A stretch of DNA of 38,525 bases from Acidobacteriales bacterium 13_1_40CM_3_55_5 (lineage in GTDB: Bacteria; Acidobacteriota; Terriglobia; Terriglobales; Acidobacteriaceae): positions 1 through 38,525 of the forward strand of contig MNGW01000102.1 in NCBI GenBank assembly GCA_001918935.1, written 5' to 3'. The notes beneath the pieces are model-generated. The model did no database searches. It was not told the DNA's origin and saw only the letters and a list, made by a program, of their open reading frames with translations. This document shows positions 1 to 9,354 of the stretch, one piece after another. The position numbers and the translations under genes are program-made. Numbering within the stretch: the stretch's first letter is position 1; each line of letters begins with the position of its first letter.

Positions 1-1
1 A

Positions 2-514
2 GACAAAGTGCGTTGGATCGGAGCTTCCAATTTCGATGTCCAGCAATTGCGCCGCGCTCAGGACATCGCCCCCGTAACTTCTCTGCAGCCTCGGTATTCA
101 CTGGTGCATCGCGAGATCGAAGACGAGATCCTGCCCTATTGTCTGGAGCAACACATCGGAGTCATCGTTTATTCGCCGATGGCTTCCGGCCTTCTGACCG
201 GCGCCATGACCCGCGAGCGCGCCGCCAGGCTGCCCCAGGACGACTGGCGCAAGGGACATCTGGACTTTACGGAACCAAATCTCTCTCGCAATCTGGCGCT
301 GGTCGAGCGTTTGCGGGAGATTGGCCAACGCCACAACCGTTCTGTCGGGGAAGTCGCAATCGCCTGGACGCTGCACCATCCCGCCGTGACCGGCGCCATC
401 GTTGGCGCCCGCAATGCCAGGCAAGCAGAGGGAGTCATGGGCGCCGGCGATTTGCGCCTCGCCGATGAGGAAATAAACGAGATCGAAGACTTCTTCGAAG
501 AGACTGCGGCCTAA
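2..514 (+). CDS. Aldo/keto reductase, C-terminal part (5' end outside window)
   Basis: Open from the window edge; VRWIGASNFDVQQLRRAQ...QPRYSLVHREIEDEILPYCLEQHIGVIVYSPMASGLLTG...AIAWTLHHPAVTGAIVGARN is typical of the AKR family. Confidence 0.93.
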   Translation, partial: DKVRWIGASNFDVQQLRRAQDIAPVTSLQPRYSLVHREIEDEILPYCLEQHIGVIVYSPMASGLLTGAMTRERAARLPQDDWRKGHLDFTEPNLSRNLALVERLREIGQRHNRSVGEVAIAWTLHHPAVTGAIVGARNARQAEGVMGAGDLRLADEEINEIEDFFEETAA

Positions 515-571
515 CGGGAATTTCACCGCGCACCGACAGTTCGGTCGCCGCGATTCGACACACTTGCCTCA

Positions 572-784
572 ATGTGCAGCGACACGGGCAGTCGCCTTCT
601 GGGGTTTGCTCAGGCTGGCAGAAACCATCTCCGTAAAAACATCGGGGGGCACGTAGCCGCTGCGCACGCAGTGAAGGATGCAGGCAAGGACATTGGCAAA
701 GGGAGCGAGAAGGGAACCAAGGTGATCGTTTACTCCAGCGAAGATGCAGGGAAGAAAGTAGCGCACTTCTTCGAGAAGATGTGA
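572..784 (+). CDS. Small hypothetical protein, 70 aa
   Basis: ORF only; Lys/Gly-rich, amphipathic C-terminus; no family recognised. Confidence 0.4.
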   Translation: MCSDTGSRLLGFAQAGRNHLRKNIGGHVAAAHAVKDAGKDIGKGSEKGTKVIVYSSEDAGKKVAHFFEKM

Positions 785-916
785 ATCGGCAGGGAAACTG
801 CTGCTCGGATCCTCGGATCGACCAGACGAACGAAAGTTTCCCTGCGATTAGGACAGTCGGAACCTGTCCGTCACCTACGATGGTCTTTTCCAGACGATGA
901 CATCGAAGGCAAACTG

Positions 917-954
917 AATACCCAGCCGCCGTCCACTGAGGTCAACTGGGTATT
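917..954 (-). terminator. Stem-loop downstream of the 961-1647 gene
   Basis: Perfect 9-bp inverted repeat AATACCCAG / CTGGGTATT immediately 3' of the minus-strand CDS; no strong T-tract. Confidence 0.5.
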
Positions 955-960
955 TAGCCT

Positions 961-1647
961 CTACCAACAGGGGTGCACTGGAGCAATGGACGCCAGATTA
1001 CTTTTATTGTTAATCGACTGACTTACCAGTGCCCAGACGCCATTTTGCAGTGTGGAGTACGTCCACTTCACCAAACCAACCCCTTTCTGGTAGGCGAAGG
1101 TCTCCTTATACTTGCAGCCTTGGAAAGTGGAACTGCAGGCATAGCGATACACCATCGTCAAGGTAGGCAGGCCAGGCGGAATATTTCCACCAACATTTAA
1201 AGTGGTGGGTCCCCAAATCTCACTAATGATGTTTCCCAAGGTGTGGCTGGTGTACGAGCTGCAAGATGAATAGACCCTAAAGCCCGAACTGCTGGAGGGA
1301 ACTGTAACCGTGGCGATCTTACCGCCGCTTGTGCTCGGAATCTTTATGCACCTCGGTGTCCATTTGATCGGTGTGTTGAAGATTTTGTAGGTGTGAGGAT
1401 CGGTCCATTTGTATTCGGTGATCGATTGATAGATGAAGTTCTGGTCGAACAGATTAATATCCCACGGATATCCGGCCGAAGACTTCACCCAATAAAAAGT
1501 CCCGCTCATGGGGTACACCATGTTGTAATGACCGTTCTTTGTGTCCGGTTGCGGGGCCATCCACTTAAGCATGTCGTACTGCGTGGACTTGCAGACTTGA
1601 CCGAGAGCTGGCGCCGCGAAAAGGCAAATTAAAAGACACCATTTCAT
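961..1647 (-). CDS. Secreted hypothetical protein, 228 aa
   Basis: Signal peptide MKWCLLICLFAAPALGQ; uninterrupted ORF; no domain recognised. Confidence 0.7.
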   Translation of the reverse strand: MKWCLLICLFAAPALGQVCKSTQYDMLKWMAPQPDTKNGHYNMVYPMSGTFYWVKSSAGYPWDINLFDQNFIYQSITEYKWTDPHTYKIFNTPIKWTPRCIKIPSTSGGKIATVTVPSSSSGFRVYSSCSSYTSHTLGNIISEIWGPTTLNVGGNIPPGLPTLTMVYRYACSSTFQGCKYKETFAYQKGVGLVKWTYSTLQNGVWALVSQSINNKSNLASIAPVHPCW

Positions 1648-2145
1648 GTTGAGGTCCTCCCCTTTTGCTGAATTACTTGCTCCCCTGAAACCCTCTGCTC
1701 GACCCTTCGGATCCCTATGTCTGGCTCTGGCCCGCCGAAACCCGCGACGATCCGGCAGTTGCTGATTTTGCAGCTGGCCGAAGAACCGTAAACAAATTTC
1801 CCTGGTACCTTTTTCGTGGCTCGAGCCGTTAAATGGTCAATGCTTTAAACGCGAGACGGATGTTGGGGGCACAATAGTGCGGTTGGAGCAGGAGAACAAT
1901 CAGCGAAAAACCTTAGTAGCTGTTCAAAGTGGGACTGGGGGGTCCTGATAGCCGCTCAGACGACAATCAGCCAATCCCGCGGAGAAGCTGAAAAGCCTAT
2001 GAAAATCGCCGGCAAAACGTCTTTCTTGTCAGGAAGAGAAAGGGCGATACCAGGTGAATATCCTGGTTACCCATCATGGTTACTAAAGAGGATGCCCTGA
2101 CGGGAATTCATCATGCCGTAACAAACATCCTGTCAAATAGGGAGT

Positions 2146-2955
2146 ATGAAGACGCCGTGTTACGACACGGTGATCCTTTCGGACCTGCACTTGGGTTCAG
2201 AGGTAAGCCGTGCCGAAGCTGCCTTGCAGATGCTGAAAGCGGTTTCATTCAGCCGCTTGATCCTGCTAGGCGATATTTTCTGTGATCTCAATTTCCGCCG
2301 GCTCAAGAAAGAACACTGGCAATTTCTCGGTTACATTCGCAAGCTGTCGAATCCTAAACGCGGCATCACGGTGGTTTGGGTTGAGGGTAATCACGATCAT
2401 GGTCTTTCTGACGTGATGTCCCACCTTGTCGGTATTGATGTTTACCAGCAATATGAATGGGATTTTGAGGGCGTCCATCACCTGGCCATTCATGGACACC
2501 AGTTCGACCGCTTCCTGGTCAGCAATCGTCTGCTAAGCAACATCTTTACAGCATTCCACGACCAACTCCAGAAGGTCTCGTTCGGACGAAAACGCATCGT
2601 CAATTTTCTGGAGCGTTTCGATACGGTTTGGTTACGTCTTTCCAGCAAAGTGGCGTCCGGGGCTTTGGGCTACGGCAAAACGCTACATGCCCAGCGTGTC
2701 TTTTGCGGTCATACCCACGAAGCGATGCAGGTCAAAAGGGACGGAGTCGAGTATTTCAACAGTGGCAGTTGGACTCAGCAAAGAGCCACGTACATCACGA
2801 TTGATTCTACGGGGGTCACCATCCATGACTATGAAGAGCGAATTGACGATAATTATTCCGGCGAAGAACGAAGCGAAACTGATTCCGAATTTGCTGAGCT
2901 CTCTCATTCTTCAGGACTATCCGCAGATCTCGAGTACGAAAATATACCTGGCTGA
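2146..2955 (+). CDS. Metallophosphoesterase, UDP-2,3-diacylglucosamine diphosphatase (LpxH)-like
   Basis: Motifs TVILSDLHLGSE, GDIFCDLN, VEGNHDHGL, AIHGHQFD, FCGHTHEAM, YFNSGSWT. Confidence 0.88.
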   Translation: MKTPCYDTVILSDLHLGSEVSRAEAALQMLKAVSFSRLILLGDIFCDLNFRRLKKEHWQFLGYIRKLSNPKRGITVVWVEGNHDHGLSDVMSHLVGIDVYQQYEWDFEGVHHLAIHGHQFDRFLVSNRLLSNIFTAFHDQLQKVSFGRKRIVNFLERFDTVWLRLSSKVASGALGYGKTLHAQRVFCGHTHEAMQVKRDGVEYFNSGSWTQQRATYITIDSTGVTIHDYEERIDDNYSGEERSETDSEFAELSHSSGLSADLEYENIPG

Positions 2956-3550
2956 CGCGGGCTCCACGGACGGTACTCCCGAGATTGCGTCCAGCTACGG
3001 GAAGTGGCTCGACATTGACGTGATCCCTGGAGGGCTTCCCTCAGTGGGCAGGAATGCCGGCGCCAGCCGCGCGTGCACTCCGTACGTCTTGTTCATCGAC
3101 GCCGACATCGAACTCCTGGATCAAACCCTGATTCGCAGAACGATGGAACTAGCTAAACGAAGAGATCTTCACTGCGTTACTACAAACATCGTTTGCCCCG
3201 GGGGCTCCAGGTGGGACCGGATGCTTTACCAGGGCAATAACTTCATGCAGCAGCTCTCGCGTTTGTACAAGCCTTTCAGCACAGGCATGTTCATGCTTTT
3301 TGACAAGGCTCAGTTCGATGCGCTTGGAGGATTCCACGAACAGGCACTTTATGCGGAAGATTATTTGCTAAGCCAAAAAGTGAAGGGCGGCAAATTTGGA
3401 ATCGTCCGAGGATCCGTACAAACGACCAATCGCCGGTTCAAGAAAATGGGGCACTTGAAGTTGATCCGCCTATTCTTGAACACGGCATTGCACACTCACC
3501 GGGAGAGTTTCTTTCTGCGCGATCACAAGTACTGGCATTCGGAAGCGTAA
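2825..3550 (+). CDS. Family 2 glycosyltransferase
   Basis: MTMKSELTIIIPAKNEAKLIPNLLSSLILQDYP...DAGSTDGTPEIA...FIDADIEL; start taken at ATG 2825 (or 2831), inside the 3' end of the upstream gene. Confidence 0.87.
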   Translation: MTMKSELTIIIPAKNEAKLIPNLLSSLILQDYPQISSTKIYLADAGSTDGTPEIASSYGKWLDIDVIPGGLPSVGRNAGASRACTPYVLFIDADIELLDQTLIRRTMELAKRRDLHCVTTNIVCPGGSRWDRMLYQGNNFMQQLSRLYKPFSTGMFMLFDKAQFDALGGFHEQALYAEDYLLSQKVKGGKFGIVRGSVQTTNRRFKKMGHLKLIRLFLNTALHTHRESFFLRDHKYWHSEA

Positions 3551-3558
3551 CGCCCGGT

Positions 3559-3592
3559 GCAGGCGCGCTCCTGTCCAAAGGAGAGCGCCTGC
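3559..3592. terminator. Bidirectional stem-loop between convergent genes
   Basis: GCAGGCGCGCTCCT-gtccaa-AGGAGAGCGCCTGC: 14-bp stem with one mismatch, 6-nt loop. Confidence 0.65.
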
Positions 3593-3614
3593 TCATTCGA
3601 CTAAGCTGACCAAT

Positions 3615-4678
3615 TCATTGAGGCTGCAACCGGCCGAACAATCCATCCGCTTCGCCATTGATTCCCGCGGAGAAGAAAAGGGCATTTGACGGGGCGGTCG
3701 AATTGCCAAAGGTGATCATCCACAGTCCGTCAATTGACAAAACAGCGCCATTCTTGTTGAGCAGTTGACCCACAAAGGCTCCCGTCACGGGGTTAAAGGC
3801 GCTGATGCGTCCGTCCCCGAAATTGCCTACCAGCAAATCGTTGCTGAAACGTCCGAAATTTGCTGGCGCCAGGGCTAATCCCCACGGCGAGTTCAACACG
3901 CCCCCGGAGATCAATCGGCGCAACTTGTTGCCACTGGTATCGAACACGTCCACAAAACCATGGTGCGGTCCTGCGAGATCGTCTTTCTTGTTTTCCTGCT
4001 GTTCCGCAAAAGTGACGTAGAGCTTGCCATTGATATTGCGAATGTTAAAGGGCGCGAAACCTGGCAAGACATTGATATCCGTGAAAGTCTTTACCAATTG
4101 GAAATGCGAGTTATACATTTCCACAACACCATCGTGGAAATTGGTGGCATAAAGAAAATTTCCCCTTGAAGTTTGAGCCGACGCTAGTCCCTTGTAAACT
4201 GCGCTAAGACCCGAGTTATCCACCACCCGGATAGCGCGCATGAGATTTACGCCGGGGTTCCAGCCGCTGATAGTGCCGTCTTCGGTCACGAAGATAAAAA
4301 TCGCCGGACCCGAAGTGCCATTTCCGGATACGACAAAGTCGTCAGTGCCATTGAAAACTGTTCCGGTGGGTGTGGACGGTCCCTTGCTTCCCTCGGGGGG
4401 AGGGATGGTTACGATGAGAGGGACTTGAGTTCCATCTGGCCCGTAGAGAGTAGACACTCCAGTTCCATTGCCCGACACCCAGAATGGACTTGTCGGTCCG
4501 AACGATATTCCCCATGGATTTTTCAGATGTGGGTCGGTAACAGCGGCCATTCCCGGAATGTCCGAACCAGATTAGTTTGCGAATAACGTTGCGCCAGGGC
4601 CGTGCTAGAAATGGCGAGAACGGCAAGGAGCGCAGTGATGACGCTTGAACTGAATCGAGATTTAGGGAGAGCACACAT
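3615..4678 (-). pseudogene. TIGR03118-like secreted beta-propeller protein, disrupted by an apparent 1-nt frameshift after the signal peptide
   Basis: Body ORF 3615-4550 (AAVTDPHLKNPWGISFGPTSPFWVSGNGTG...). From ATG 4678 another frame encodes MCALPKSRFSSSVITALLAVLAISSTALAQRYSQTNLV; the two halves join with one extra base near 4565. Confidence 0.75.
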
Positions 4679-4812
4679 GCATTACCTTTCTGAAATCGGA
4701 GGGTTTTAGGGCGTTCTAGGCGAGGCGGCGGCCAGTTCGTCCCAGCTCAGAAAGTAGATGATTGCCTGACCCCCAATTGTCAAAGCGTCATCACGAAATT
4801 GTCATTTCTTTG

Positions 4813-6219
4813 TTAAAGCTGTCTTTTGGGCTGAGCGGAGGGAGAGCAGAATTTCTCGGCAATCTCGGAAGAAATTCCATTTGCTCGCCGAATCGCACTA
4901 TACAGGCGGCCGCTGTCACGCATGGTGCGTCCTTGAGTGGCAGGATCCAGGGCTACGAGACCGAACCGCAGTCGCCAACCTTCAGTCCATTCGAAATTGT
5001 CGGTGAGCGTCCAATGGAAATAGCCGCGAATGTCGTGACCTTCCTCTACTGTTTTGTGCAATGCACTTATCGCGTTCACCATCAGCCAGGGACGGATCCG
5101 GTCATCCGCGTCAGGGACGCCATTCTCCAAGATGTAAATGGGTTTTCCCAATCGAGCGACACTCTGGACCGCTTCCCTGACGGCTTCTGGATAAGCTTCT
5201 CCGTACGGCTTATCAACTCCGCAGTCCCCTTGGGGAACATGTGGCGGTACGAATACGTTTCCAAAAAGCTGGGAGGCATGCCTCAGGCTGAAAGCGACAT
5301 GAAACCGGCTGTAAACGTTCAAACCAACAAAATCGCACGTGCCCTTCACTTCTTCGAGATGGGATGTAGCGAAGTTGAAAGGCAATGACAGCCGGCCATG
5401 TTCCATTAAGCTCAGAAAGGTCTCGTTGAAAAGCTGACGCAAGAGAGCCGCAATCCAGCGGTCCGCTGCAAATGCTCCATTTGCCGGCTCGAAGACCACA
5501 TAATTGTGAGCCCATCCCACCTGCGCCCCGGGCTGGAGTTCATGAATCGCATGAAAAGCGCGACCATGACAGGCCGCGATCCTGTTGACCACGCGCACGG
5601 CAGTAATGATTTTGCCCCTTCGACCGGGCGGGAATTCTCCGAGAACGTATCCCAGGGCCGCGTAAACATTCGGCTCGTTGAAGGTTACCCAGTGCTGGCA
5701 CAGATCTCCTAACTCCTCTACCACTCGACGCGTAAAAAGTTCGAACCGATCCGCGGCGTCCGCTGCCAGGAATGCACCTTCCTGCTCGAACCACCGCGGG
5801 TGTGTGAAGTGGTGTAGGCAGACCATGGGTTGAATATTGCGCTGACGCAAGGCGCTGAGCATTGTGCGGTACCGCCTGAACGCTGCGCTGTCCCAGTGAT
5901 CCCGCTGTGGCTCGACGCGGCTCCATTCGACTGATAAGCGAAGCGCATTCAATCCCATCTCCTGAGCTAAATCGAAATCTCGCTCCGCGTTGCTCCACCA
6001 ATCGCAGGCTTGTCCGCAGCGGTCGCCGGACCGGATACGGCCCGCCGCTTCCCAATCCGACCATTGATTATTATGGTTGCTGCCTTCTACTTGATGGGCG
6101 GCGGTCGATACTCCCCACAGGAAACCTGGACGGAATTGCTGGGGAAAAACCACATTCTCTGGAGCTTCATGAACGGCTGGTTTCTTGCGGCTTGAGGACC
6201 GTAGCATCCTGTTTGGCAT
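4813..6219 (-). CDS. Glycoside hydrolase family 1 (beta-glucosidase-like)
   Basis: FLWGVSTAAHQVEGSNHNNQWSDWE, WVTFNEPNVYAALGYVLGEFPPG, IYILENGVPDADD, GYFHWTLTDNFEWTEGW. Confidence 0.93.
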   Translation of the reverse strand: MPNRMLRSSSRKKPAVHEAPENVVFPQQFRPGFLWGVSTAAHQVEGSNHNNQWSDWEAAGRIRSGDRCGQACDWWSNAERDFDLAQEMGLNALRLSVEWSRVEPQRDHWDSAAFRRYRTMLSALRQRNIQPMVCLHHFTHPRWFEQEGAFLAADAADRFELFTRRVVEELGDLCQHWVTFNEPNVYAALGYVLGEFPPGRRGKIITAVRVVNRIAACHGRAFHAIHELQPGAQVGWAHNYVVFEPANGAFAADRWIAALLRQLFNETFLSLMEHGRLSLPFNFATSHLEEVKGTCDFVGLNVYSRFHVAFSLRHASQLFGNVFVPPHVPQGDCGVDKPYGEAYPEAVREAVQSVARLGKPIYILENGVPDADDRIRPWLMVNAISALHKTVEEGHDIRGYFHWTLTDNFEWTEGWRLRFGLVALDPATQGRTMRDSGRLYSAIRRANGISSEIAEKFCSPSAQPKRQL

Positions 6220-6364
6220 TCTAAGCGATGTGGTCCGTTATGCGGCACGCTAAGTCGAATTGGGTTACGCGAGTCAGCTTACCCGGTTTGACTGATTCGA
6301 TTACTGAGAAACGTCCGCACAACCTGCTCGCAAAGTCAGTCGTCTAAGTGCCGGGAGGAACCAA

Positions 6365-6589
6365 ATGGCAGCCAAAAAAGGTTCGCGCAGGAAATCCGGC
6401 GGTCGTAAGTACGGTAAAGCCGCAGGCAAAACTGTAGAGAGCGCTATACGTCGCAAAAAGCGTGGGACGCTTCGCTCTGGCAAGGGCGGAAAAGGCGGCA
6501 AAGTCAAAAGTCGAAAGCAGGCCATTGCCATCGGCCTATCGGAAGCCCGCAAGAAAGGCGCTAAGGTCCCCAGGAAAAAAGCCAGCTAA
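6365..6589 (+). CDS. Small Lys/Arg/Gly-rich protein, DUF6496-like C-terminus
   Basis: MAAKKGSRRKSGGRKYGKAAGK...VKSRKQAIAIGLSEARKKGAKVPRKKAS; preceded by GGGAGGAACCAA (SD-like). Confidence 0.75.
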   Translation: MAAKKGSRRKSGGRKYGKAAGKTVESAIRRKKRGTLRSGKGGKGGKVKSRKQAIAIGLSEARKKGAKVPRKKAS

Positions 6590-6767
6590 GAATGTTCCAG
6601 GCCAGCGAACTTTGACGTCCCGCCTTCGTACGGAGGAACTGCTCGGGACACAAGGAATGGTCCGGCATTTTGTAATATTTCGCCGACCACGATAATCTAG
6701 TTACGGCTAGTCGCCATTGCTGACATCTGGCCTTCGGAAGTCTCCCCAGTTTCTGCAACTTTGGATT

Positions 6768-8817
6768 ATGTCCCGCATCTCCCTCGATAATCCGGCGTAT
6801 TACATCAACCGCGAGCTCTCGTGGTTAGCATTTAACCGCCGTGTGCTAGAAGAAGCTGAAGACGAAACAAATCCTCTTCTCGAACGGGTGAAATTCCTCT
6901 CCATCACTGCCAGCAATCTGGACGAGTTCGTGGAGGTGCGGGTCGCCGGCATGGGGCAGCAAATTGAGGATGGATACACCGAAGGCGGCCCTGACGGTCT
7001 CACTCTGCTGGAAGAACGCAATCTTGTATCCAGGGATATGCACGAGTTCGTGGATGACCAGTATCGCTGCTGGAACGAGAAGCTGCGTCCTGCACTCGCG
7101 GAGAATGGGATTCGCGTGCTCAGCATCGACGAACTGGATTCGCGAGCTCGTGAGTTTGTCGAGGATTATTGCGAGCGGGAGCTCGACTTGCTGCTGACCC
7201 CGGTGACCGTGGATCCCGCTCACCCGTTTCCCCGTGTGATCAATAAGGCTCTATGCGCGGCGTTCTTGTTGCGGCGTCGCCGCCGGTCTTCGCTGACTTA
7301 TACCGGCGTAGTGACGGTGCCGCGTGCGCTGCCACGGTTGGTGCGCCTGCCATCTGAGGGAACCGACGATTTCATTTTTTTAACCGATCTGGTTACTTTC
7401 CACGCTGCGCGCATGTATCACGGTTATGACATTGTGTCTTCGGCGGCATTCCGCGTGACCCGCAACAGCAATCTTTATCTGGCAGAAGAGGAATCTCGCA
7501 GCCTGCTGGAATCGGTCCGCACCGAATTGCATAACCGGCGCAAAGGCGACGCCGTGCGCCTGGAAATTGAAGCGGATGCCGATCCCGAGATCATTGAACG
7601 CTTGCGCACCAACTTCGAACTTCAACCATGGCAGGTTTTCCCCGTACATGGGCCGGTGAATCTGTCGCGCTTATTCAACATTTATGAGCAGACAGCACGT
7701 CCGGAGCTTAAATTCAAGACCTTCACGCCTCGCGAACTGCGGCTGACGGCTAAGTCCAAGGATCTGTTTGAGGAACTTCGCCGTCACGATATTTTGTTGC
7801 ATCATCCTTTTGATTCCTACGACGCAGTAAGCTCATTTATCGAATCGGCAGCCGAAGATCCGCGCGTGCTTTCCATCAAGCAGACGCTTTACCGGACCAG
7901 CGAACACTCGCTCATCGTGCCCGCACTTATTTCCGCCGCGCTGGTCGCGCGACCTGGAGGACGCGGGGGTGCAGGTCTTCCACGGACTGGTAGGCCTGAA
8001 AACCCATTGCAAACTGTCATTGCTCGTGCGGCGCGACCCCGATGGTGTTGCACGCCGTTATGCTCATTTGGGAACGGGTAATTACAATACGGCGACAGCC
8101 CGAATCTATACTGATTTGAGCTTATTGACGTCTGATCCCGAGATCACTGGCGCGGTTCACGACGTCTTCAGTTTTCTGACCGCTTACGCCGAGCATCCGA
8201 ATTATGCTCCGCTGCTGGTCGCGCCGTTGGATCTTGCGGAGCACTGCCTGGCCCTGATTAACCGCGAAGCTGAACACGCCCGTCGTGGTTTGCCGGCTCG
8301 CATCATTGCCAAGATGAACGCCTTGCTCGACAAGAACATCATTATGGCGCTCTATCGCGCATCCCAGGCCGGCGTGGAGATCGATCTGATTGTGCGCGGG
8401 ATGTGTGCTTTGCGTCCTGGGATCCGTGGGGTGAGCGACAATATCCGGGTTAGAAGCATAGTTGGACGCTTTCTCGAGCACAGTCGTATTTTTTACTTCG
8501 ACTGGATGCCGCGCAATCTCTATGATCGAGTGGAAGTAATGTTCCCGCTCAAGGATGCCATGCTTCGGGACCGCGTTAAGCACGAGATACTTGAGTCCCA
8601 ATTGGCCGACAGATTGAAATCCCGCATCTTACAGAAGGATGGAAGATATACTCGTGCCTGGCAAGGGCAGGGCAGGCGCAAACCGATCAGTGGGCCATCC
8701 GCTTTCAGCGCGCAGGAATTTTTGATGGGACTGGCTGAAGGAAAACAGGTTTTGGACTCGATTCCGCTTTTGTCTGCACCCAAGAAACGTCGCAGCGTCA
8801 CCGTAAAGGAACGATAA
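6768..8817 (+). pseudogene. ppk1: Polyphosphate kinase 1, disrupted by an apparent internal deletion with frameshift near 7940
   Basis: N-part: YYINRELSWLAFNRRVLEEA...IKQTLYRTSEHSLIVPALISAA. C-part in another frame: WSRDLEDAGVQVFHGLVGLKTHCKLSLLVRRD...YAHLGTGNYNTATARIYTDL...DLIVRGMCALRPG. Confidence 0.9.
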
Positions 8818-8823
8818 GCCGAC

Positions 8824-9354
8824 ATGATTATTTATTTGCTGCGGCATGCCAGCGCCGGCGAGCGCATGAGTAATCCGAAAAAAGACGAAAAAAGGCCGCT
8901 GGATAAAACCGGTATTGAGCAATGCGGATACGTGGGACGGGCTTTGACGGCGCTGGACGTGCAGGTGGACGTTATATTTTCCAGTCCGTTGAAGCGGGCA
9001 ACCCAAACTGCTTCACTGGTAGGAAACGAAATGGGCTATGAAGGAAAATTGCAGTTAACCGAAGCCCTTCGCCCCGAAGCCAGTTTCGCCGATTTTCGTA
9101 AATTGCTGGACAAGTATGCCAAGTACGAGTCGATTATGGTCGTTGGCCACAATCCGAATTTGAGCGAGTTCCTGGGACGCGCTATCAGCGAAAACGGTTG
9201 CGAGGCCACGGTCGACTTGAAAAAGGCAGGAGTCGCGCGAGTCGAGATGGAGCGTAACTCAGGCGTAATGCAGTGGTGCTTGACCCCAAAGGCGCTGCGC
9301 CAGCTCTATGCCGCAGCGGCTGAGAGTTCTCGTCCGAAGACTTCGCGGAAATAG
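8824..9354 (+). CDS. sixA: Phosphohistidine phosphatase SixA-like (histidine phosphatase superfamily)
   Basis: MIIYLLRHASAGERMSN...SSPLKRATQTA...IMVVGHNPNLSEFLGRAIS. Confidence 0.88.
   Translation: MIIYLLRHASAGERMSNPKKDEKRPLDKTGIEQCGYVGRALTALDVQVDVIFSSPLKRATQTASLVGNEMGYEGKLQLTEALRPEASFADFRKLLDKYAKYESIMVVGHNPNLSEFLGRAISENGCEATVDLKKAGVARVEMERNSGVMQWCLTPKALRQLYAAAAESSRPKTSRK

Noticed and set aside
1648-2145. Roughly 500-bp gap as a possible ncRNA gene
   Set aside because: No convincing long stem, promoter or terminator could be delineated; short ORFs there look spurious.
4762-5388. 208-aa plus-strand ORF antisense to the GH1 gene
   Set aside because: Shadow ORF; the GH1 coding signal is unambiguous.
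7930-7990. Programmed frameshifting or translational bypassing in ppk1
   Set aside because: Conserved catalytic sequence is missing rather than inserted, so recoding cannot restore the enzyme; deletion or assembly loss fits better.
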